Shown: positions 58,346-64,000 of the stretch, piece after piece
How positions within the stretch are numbered: the first letter of the stretch is position 1
How the letters are laid out: every line of letters starts with the position of its first letter
Source: Erodium maritimum
Taxonomy: Eukaryota; Streptophyta; Magnoliopsida; Geraniales; Geraniaceae
Direction of reading: 5' to 3'
Assembly (NCBI GenBank): GCA_963921825.1
Contig: OY997591.1
Location: 33,625,825-33,689,824, forward strand
Length of the DNA stretch: 64,000 bases
The notes under the pieces: generated by a model
Told to the model about the DNA's origin: nothing
Databases searched by the model: none
What the model saw: the letters and a program-made list of their open reading frames with translations, nothing else
Position numbers and translations under genes: made by a program

Positions 58346-59453
58346 GCTCCTACGACACTACTAAGTGTCACATGCATTTCCAATCTTCGATAACCTACTT
58401 AACCCATGACACCCCAAGTGTCACATGCATTTCTAATATTCGATAACCTACTTAACCTACTAAGTGTCACATGCAATTCTACTGTTAACTTTCCCTAATC
58501 AGGGCCGAGATCCGGCTACTTTTCCCTACCTCGTGCGTGTTCTCCAAAAGCCAATCAACGAGCTCCGGCGTGACCTCAGTCAGTCACCCAGCTTTCCCTT
58601 GCCTCGGTCTGCGGCACGATCTAAAAGGACACAATTTTAAGGCACTTTTAAACTCGCAGGAATAAACTGAAATTCAGTAAACTTAACGCCCAAACGTAAC
58701 CCCGACAATGTCGATCACTCCCAAACTTCCCAATTACCCGACATTGTCGATAAAGGGCCCGTAAAGGCCCGATTCGCCCGACATGGCGAATCTGCCCGGG
58801 TTTTGTAAATGCCCTTCCGGGGCTCCGAAAATTCCAGTTTTCGTTTCTACGGTCTTAGAATAATTTAAGGGTTCCTATGCACTCGACGGAATCGAATTTC
58901 GACTTCCGAGTCATTTAATTTGCGTTTCAAGTTTCTAAACCCGTCAATTACAACTTTCACAATTTAATTCCAAATTTCGATCCGGTTGTAGATTAATTAC
59001 TTGGGGAACGTTCTAAACCACCCGAAATCAAAACCCGATCACCCGAGCACGTGGGCCCCACCCAGCCATAATGGGAAAATTCCTTTTTTGCCCCAAAACG
59101 TTCCTAATGAACTCCAAACCTCAACCAATCATCTTTAAACCAATCTTAAACAAAACCCAACCTTAATCAACTCATTTAAACTCAAACTCTAAAAATCAAA
59201 CATTCCAAAACGAAAATCGAATAGGTTCTCACCGTAGGGAATGACGATGGGAGCTCGATTCTTCAACCGTTGAGACGATCCGTCGGTCGGATTGTCGGAA
59301 AATCACAAAACTCCAAGCTTTTCCCTTACTTTCTCTCTTCTCCTTCTCTCTGTTCTTTCTCTTTCTAACTCTCTTCTTTTTTTTTCTTTCTAAAATGGAC
59401 GTGTATCAACCTTTCCCTCTTATTTTTGTTTTAAAACTAACACCAACCTTTCT

Positions 59454-60929
59454 TTATTTACGATAAGGTACCCTTATGTTTCGCCCACGAACGATAAGGT
59501 ACCCTAATGAATTTTGTGTCCGATAAGGTACCCTAATGATTCGTCCACGAACGATTTGGTATTCTGCTGTTAAAAAACTAACAGACCAAAGTGAAAAGAC
59601 CATTTTGCCCTTTATCATTTTAGTTGACTTTTGACTTAATAGTGAAATGACCATTATACCCTCAGTTTTTATTTTTCCTTAATTTCTAATTACTTTTAAT
59701 TTTCAAAATAAAATAAATAAATTTTTTAAAAACTGAATTTTTTTTTCAAAAATCAGTTTTTTTTTTAAATCATATTTTTATATTTTAAAATCAGATTTTA
59801 TATTTAATTAGTTTTATTTTTTACTAATTAATTTTTTTATATATAAATAATTTTTTATTAAAAACAGTTTTATATATAAAAATCATTTTTATTTTATAAA
59901 AAATTTAATTTTATTTATAAAAAAAAAATTGGATCGAGTTCGTCTTCTCCGGCAGCTCCGGCGTGGTCTCCGGCCACCCGTCCTCCGCCAGCGTCGTCCC
60001 CGGCCACCCGTCCTCCTCCGGCATCTTCCCTCCTCCCTCTTCCACCGCTGGCGTCGTTGATTTGGTTCCGATTTGAACCAAATCGTGATTTGGTTCAGAT
60101 CTGAACCAAATCACCGACGAAGACGCCGGCGATGGAAGAGGGAGGAGACGCCGGACGAGGGGGACGAGACGCCGTAGGAGGGGGTGGCCGGGGACGAGAC
60201 GCTGGAGACGACGCTAGAGCTGCCGGAGAAGACGAAGAAGCGTTCTGCAATTTTTTTTTGATTTGGTTCAGATTTGAACCAAATCGCGATTTGGTTCAAA
60301 TCTGAACCAAATCAACGACGCCGGCGGTGGAAGAGGGAGGAGGGAAGATGCCGGAGGAGGACGGGTGGCCGGGGACGACGCCGGCGGAGGACGGGTGGCC
60401 GGAGACCACGCCGGAGCTGCCTGAGAAGACGAACTCGATCCAGAATTTTTTTTTATAATAAAATTAATTTTTTTATAAAATAAAAATAATTTTTTAATTT
60501 TTTGTATTTTAAATATTTTTTTAATTTTAATTATTAAAAAATAAAACTAATTAAATATAAAATCTGATTTTTTTAAAAAAAAGCTGATTTTTGAAAAAAA
60601 AAATTCAGTTTTTAAAAAAATTATTTATTTTATTTTGAAAATTAAAAGTAATTAGAAATTAAGGAAAAATAAAAACTGAGGGTATAATGGTCATTTCACT
60701 ATTAAGTCAAAAGTCAACTAAAATGATAAAGGGCAAAATGGTCTTTTCACGCCCCACTTAACTGAAAATGTCTAAGTTAGAGGAATATTCGGTTAAAAAC
60801 TAACGGAATATGCCAATTTTAAACCAAATCGTTCGTGGACGAATCATTAGGGTACCTTATCGAACACAAAATTCATTAGGGTATCTTATCGTTCGTGGAC
60901 GAAACATAAGGGTACCTTATCGTAAATAA
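59454..60929. mobile_element. 1.5-kb foldback element with GC-rich core
   Basis: The ends are inverted repeats: TTATTTACGATAAGGTACCC at the left returns inverted at the right (60929-60910). The arm is about 110 bp, with three internal copies of CGATAAGGTACCCTAATG-type units. Inside are long AT-rich arms (59640-59930 against 60440-60700) and a GC-rich core that is itself inverted (about 59930-60060 against 60315-60435). There is no gene. Inner arms contain TGACCATTATACCCTCAG and its complement. The target duplication is not clean, and a Mutator-like origin is a guess. Confidence 0.78.
60059..60313. repeat. Nested palindromes in the foldback core
   Basis: Two 54-bp blocks (about 60059-60112 and 60260-60313) each hold two copies of GATTTGGTTCAGATYTGAACC followed by AAATC. 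Each copy is a palindrome, and the two blocks are inverted copies of each other. Confidence 0.8.
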
Positions 60930-62928
60930 CCCTTTACAAAACTAACACTAACTTCTCTTTATTTACAAACTAACACTAATGTCTCTTCATTTGTTTTGTC
61001 CAATAAACCTAACACCACCACATAGTTTACATATGGCTAGGTGGGTCCCACCTTTTGGAAAATATCTCCTAGATATTTTCCAATCAGATTCGCGAAAATC
61101 GGACGTTTCGAGCCCCGAACGGGCACTTTTTCCCAAAAATTACGAAACTTCACGGGCTACAAGGAAACGGCTCAACTAAGACCGATGCGACGACGGTTAA
61201 GCTTTTTGGATCCAAAACGGTCCTCGAATGGACCAAAACGTCGCTCGGTTGACTTTTCCAACGAAAAGTCAACATTTCCCAAATTGATCAGAAAGTTGCC
61301 CTGAGTCCCCCGGAACTCACTTTGGTCAATAACGGGGTCAACTTAAGTCCGGTATGACCCTCGGGGTCATTTTAGGTTCAATTAAGTGTCAGTCTTAAAA
61401 ATTTTAAATTTTCCTGTTTTTCGCAAGTTTGACTGGCGTTGACCGGGAGTGGTTGTTACAAATATCGTCCAGAACATGGCGGAGACGAACAGATAAAACC
61501 TTGTCCAGGATTTTATAGGGTCCTGAGACAAGGATAATGAGTTTTTAGTCCTGAAAGGCAGTAGCATTCTGATGCTTGGGGATGAAGGTAAGGAAAGTAG
61601 AATTAAGTCCCTTACCTAAATTCCCAGAAGCATGGAACTCCGAGAAAAACCTCAACAGAACATCCTTGATCGTATCCCAGCAGACTTTGTAGAACAACAG
61701 GGAGAAACCATCCGGCCCCGGAACCTCGAGCTAAAATGGGTTGCAGCAAGCCGCTTAATGTCCTCAAGATCAGAATAAGCAACCGAGTCAACAATGACTT
61801 GAGAAATCTTATTTCTCGATGCTTAAACATTAACGATCATGTGATAAAATCTCGAGCAAACATCGCTGTGCTTATGCCACTTCAAACAGGCCTTTTGGCT
61901 CCAAATACGAGCCAGAATTTTTTGCTTGCGAATTAGACGAACACGAAGCAAAGACCGAGAAACACATTCAGGACCCGACAAGTCACGAGCATCTAAGGCA
62001 GAATCGAAGTCATTAATTTCAGCCTCCAAATCTTCAATCTCACGGTCTGCTCGACCAAAGACATCCTTATTCCAACGATTCAGGTCCGAACGCAAGCATC
62101 GTAGTTTGTACCATAAGCAGTAGCTAGTCGAGTTTTGGTAGGAATAGGAAGCCCAAAAAAAGCGTACATCAGACCTGAATAGCCGATGATCCGTCCAAGC
62201 GTTAATGAAACGCAACGGTTTTGGTCCCCAATTTACAACTGAGGAAGATAGAGTCAAGGGCCGGTGATCGGAGAGAGCACGAGGATGGCTTTGCTGCACC
62301 AAATCACCGAAGCAATCCAAAACCGAGGGGGACACAAGAAAACGATCAATTAGTGACGCCTGAGATCCCCCACCATTCCAAGTGAAAGCATCTCCTATTA
62401 AGTTCAAGTCTATCAATTCCATACCCTGCAAGAAATCAGAGAAGATAGCACAATCTGCAACTGAGGTAATAGTGTTCCGTCTCTCCTTAGAGAATAAAAC
62501 CGAATTGAAGTCCCCTCCCATTATAAGATTATCACCCATGGACGATCTTTAAAGAATCAGTGCTTCCCAAGCCGTGCTATGAGCAGAGATAGTAGAAGGT
62601 CCATATCCATTTAAAACCGAAACATCAATGCGAGATGGAAAAATAGAACCTGACCAGAGTAGAGCTGAAGCTAGAGGGCGAGAAGAGACATGATTAAAAA
62701 CAGAGACCCTCCAAGCTGAGAGTAGACCACCTGATGCTCCTGCAGAAGGCATAAAAAGAAGTCCCATCCTTGAAACAAACCGCAATCTCGGAGGAAGCTA
62801 GCAGTGATGTCGATGACTTTGGTTTCCTAAAGCAGAACAAATTCCGGACAAAGTCCAATAATGACTCGTCGTATGTCTCTCCTCTTATGAGGAGAGTTTG
62901 CTCCTCTCACGTTCCATGAGAGGAGCCT

Positions 62929-62937
62929 CATGCCTCA
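62929..62937 (-). promoter_or_regulatory. ORF1 stop and ORF2 start, three bases apart
   Basis: On the minus strand the sequence is TGA GGC ATG. Such tight spacing favours termination and re-initiation as the way ORF2 is translated from the bicistronic LINE RNA. The mechanism is inference. Confidence 0.6.
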
Positions 62938-64000
62938 GTGGGAAGAAGCGACAGAGACACCTCCACGAACAGGATCGAGAGCAGCCTCTAACAGCATAAG
63001 ATCCGAGAGATCAGCCTCAATGTTTTCAAATTGTTCCCTGACATCGCCGCCGGAAGCTAAAACTTCGAAACCAATACGTTTGACATGATTCCAGGTGGTC
63101 GGGACTGGAGACAGGAGCTTGGATGGGCCGGAGACACGAAAAGGTTTCGCGCGAACTCGAGCTTTCCGTTTGCCCGAAACAGAGGAGGTGTCTTGCGTTG
63201 CACGCAACCTAGACGCGTTTGCTTCCAAGGGTTTTTGGGTTGCAATTGGTACAACAGAAAGCCCAACAGAATCAGGGACAATCTCGGGAGAGCCAGACCC
63301 AAGGAAGGATTCTTCATAATCATTAAACCCTTGATTGGATAAGGGAGATCGATCCTCAACTGATAGACGATTTGAATTTTGAACGTCCTCTGTGCGCGTG
63401 GGATTACCATCGCGAGTGGGAGATTTGATCGGAGAAGCAGTCGTGTCTGAGACTGACTCTTCTGAAAAGGAAGCCACTGAGGGTACCGCCGGCCGAACCA
63501 CCGGAAGAGGAACAACGCTGGCTAAAACTGGTTCAATCCAAAGATTCAAGCTTGCATCACCAGGCTGAAAAGAGAAATTCATCGAAGATAAACGATCCTT
63601 GCGATGAATCAAGATGATCAAACCCTCAAACTCGTATCGAACTACTTGCAAAACTTCTCCCAAACCAGTTCCAATCTTCATGAAATTGTCGAAGCTCCAG
63701 CCCTGAATTGGGAGACCAGAGACCGAGACCAATTGGAAGAACCCAGTGAGAGTGAGAAGCTCTCCATTGGTACGTACAATGTCAAACCATGGATAGAGAA
63801 CAGACCAATCGTTCTCCTGTTTGGATGAAGAGATCATAAATATCCTCTTTCCAAAACTCTTGACTTGAAATTGCGAGAGGCCTGCAGATTCAAGAGCTTC
63901 CAACAATTGGGAGGAGGACAGATTGGTGTGAGCAATGCCAATCACACCAGAGGTTGCTGCAGATAATAAATCATTCACCACAATACCAGTAGAGACAGGA
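62935..64000 (-). CDS. L1 ORF1 protein, C-terminal part (runs off the window)
   Basis: An open frame of about 350 residues with no break in the window, ending TGA at 62937-62935. It continues beyond 64000, so the N-terminus is missing and GTG 63981 is not the true start. The stretch GLPIQGWSFDNFMKIGTGLGEVLQV (in two parts, about 63715-63640) is typical of the RNA-binding DUF4283-like part of plant L1 ORF1. It is followed by a long Ser/Pro/Thr-rich and basic linker and an acidic C-terminus (about 63030-62960). The role is RNA binding and particle formation for the LINE. ORF2 starts three bases later. Confidence 0.8.
   Translation of the reverse strand, partial: PVSTGIVVNDLLSAATSGVIGIAHTNLSSSQLLEALESAGLSQFQVKSFGKRIFMISSSKQENDWSVLYPWFDIVRTNGELLTLTGFFQLVSVSGLPIQGWSFDNFMKIGTGLGEVLQVVRYEFEGLIILIHRKDRLSSMNFSFQPGDASLNLWIEPVLASVVPLPVVRPAVPSVASFSEESVSDTTASPIKSPTRDGNPTRTEDVQNSNRLSVEDRSPLSNQGFNDYEESFLGSGSPEIVPDSVGLSVVPIATQKPLEANASRLRATQDTSSVSGKRKARVRAKPFRVSGPSKLLSPVPTTWNHVKRIGFEVLASGGDVREQFENIEADLSDLMLLEAALDPVRGGVSVASSH

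Larger units (their letters stand above)
57133..61460 (-). repeat. Gypsy (Tekay/Del-like) solo LTR of the G family
   Basis: It runs from TGTCACGCCCC to GTTGTTACA, bracketed by a perfect AATAT duplication (57128-57132, 61461-61465). It is collinear with the LTR at 36481-39404. It measures 4.3 kb because a foldback element of about 1.5 kb sits inside. No body is present, so it is a solo LTR. It splits the LINE within the RT domain. Confidence 0.9.
55184..62931 (-). pseudogene. L1 ORF2: endonuclease, reverse transcriptase, zf-RVT (broken)
   Basis: The start ATG is at 62931, three bases after the ORF1 stop. Endonuclease: LLSWNVRGANSP at the start, then GASGGLLSAW (about 62730), GGDFNSVLF (about 62515) and SDHRPL (about 62270). 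RT: ILDKVLSVRLR (about 61495), then across the solo LTR IISDAQSSFVAGRQ, LKLDFEKAFDKVHWDYV (about 57015), the active site FADDTLLF (about 56695) and YRGFSLG. The C-terminal zinc region holds CCLCGHVFEDASQLFLHC (about 55560). Visible damage includes in-frame TAG at 62827-62829 and 56918-56920, TAA at 62549-62551 and 61823-61825, and frame changes near 62757, 61700, 56340 and 55700. The TAG at 56918 probably replaces a Trp codon. Confidence 0.9.
55071..64000 (-). mobile_element. L1 LINE with ORF1 and ORF2, minus strand, 5' end outside the window
   Basis: The poly(A) tail shows as a T run at 55071-55080. Upstream on the minus strand are a short 3' UTR, ORF2 (zf-RVT, RT, endonuclease) and ORF1. 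It is interrupted by a Gypsy solo LTR at 57133-61460. Without that it spans about 4.6 kb in the window. It has frame changes and stops in ORF2, so it is inactive, but the motifs are well kept. The missing right part should hold the N-terminus of ORF1 and the 5' UTR. Confidence 0.9.

Noticed and set aside
60274-60483. Arg/Gly-rich frames in the foldback core
   Set aside because: The core is an inverted repeat, so frames appear on both strands; low complexity and no start context.

Overview
This is plant nuclear DNA, most likely eudicot intergenic or pericentromeric heterochromatin. Almost every base belongs to a transposable element. The evidence is Copia and Tekay-type Gypsy LTR elements with plant initiator-Met primer sites, plant L1 LINEs (DUF4283 or RRM ORF1; endonuclease-RT-zf-RVT ORF2) and foldback MITE-like elements. 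I see no intact host gene, rRNA gene, functional tRNA gene or CRISPR array. All pol genes in the window are broken.

Layout. 1-7750 is a Copia element (copy A) whose left LTR runs off the window. 7751-8421 is a short non-repetitive stretch with one doubtful open frame. 8422-33012 is an old minus-strand Copia element (C) that has been a landing site for others. Its left LTR was split by an L1-type element (8541-14321), which was itself split by a Gypsy solo LTR (9566-12910). Its body was split by a Gypsy element (18973-30713) that holds a palindromic MITE (20652-21658) and a rearranged Copia copy (F, 26666-29545). A further solo LTR (31328-32364) sits near its right end.

33255-34217 is an AT-rich inverted-repeat element beside an RT-less retroposon encoding an RRM protein (34236-36050). 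36481-43869 is a minus-strand chromodomain Gypsy element (G) with a GAACG target duplication. 44767-54567 is an L1 fragment split by a complete-length Copia element (copy B, 46003-54450) of the same family as A and F. 55071 to the right edge is a minus-strand L1 with ORF1 and ORF2, split by a solo LTR (57133-61460) that contains a large foldback element (59454-60929).

Relative ages come from nesting and hand-counted LTR differences. C is oldest (about 12% between LTRs), then the 18973-30713 Gypsy (about 5%), then G and F (about 2-3%), then B (about 1%). A shows no difference in the 977 bp that can be compared. The most unusual features are the palindromic MITE with tRNA-like A and B boxes in both arms, the foldback with a GC-rich core and nested palindromes, the repeated occurrence of ORF1-bearing retroposons lacking RT, and the recent spread of a Copia family whose body is broken.
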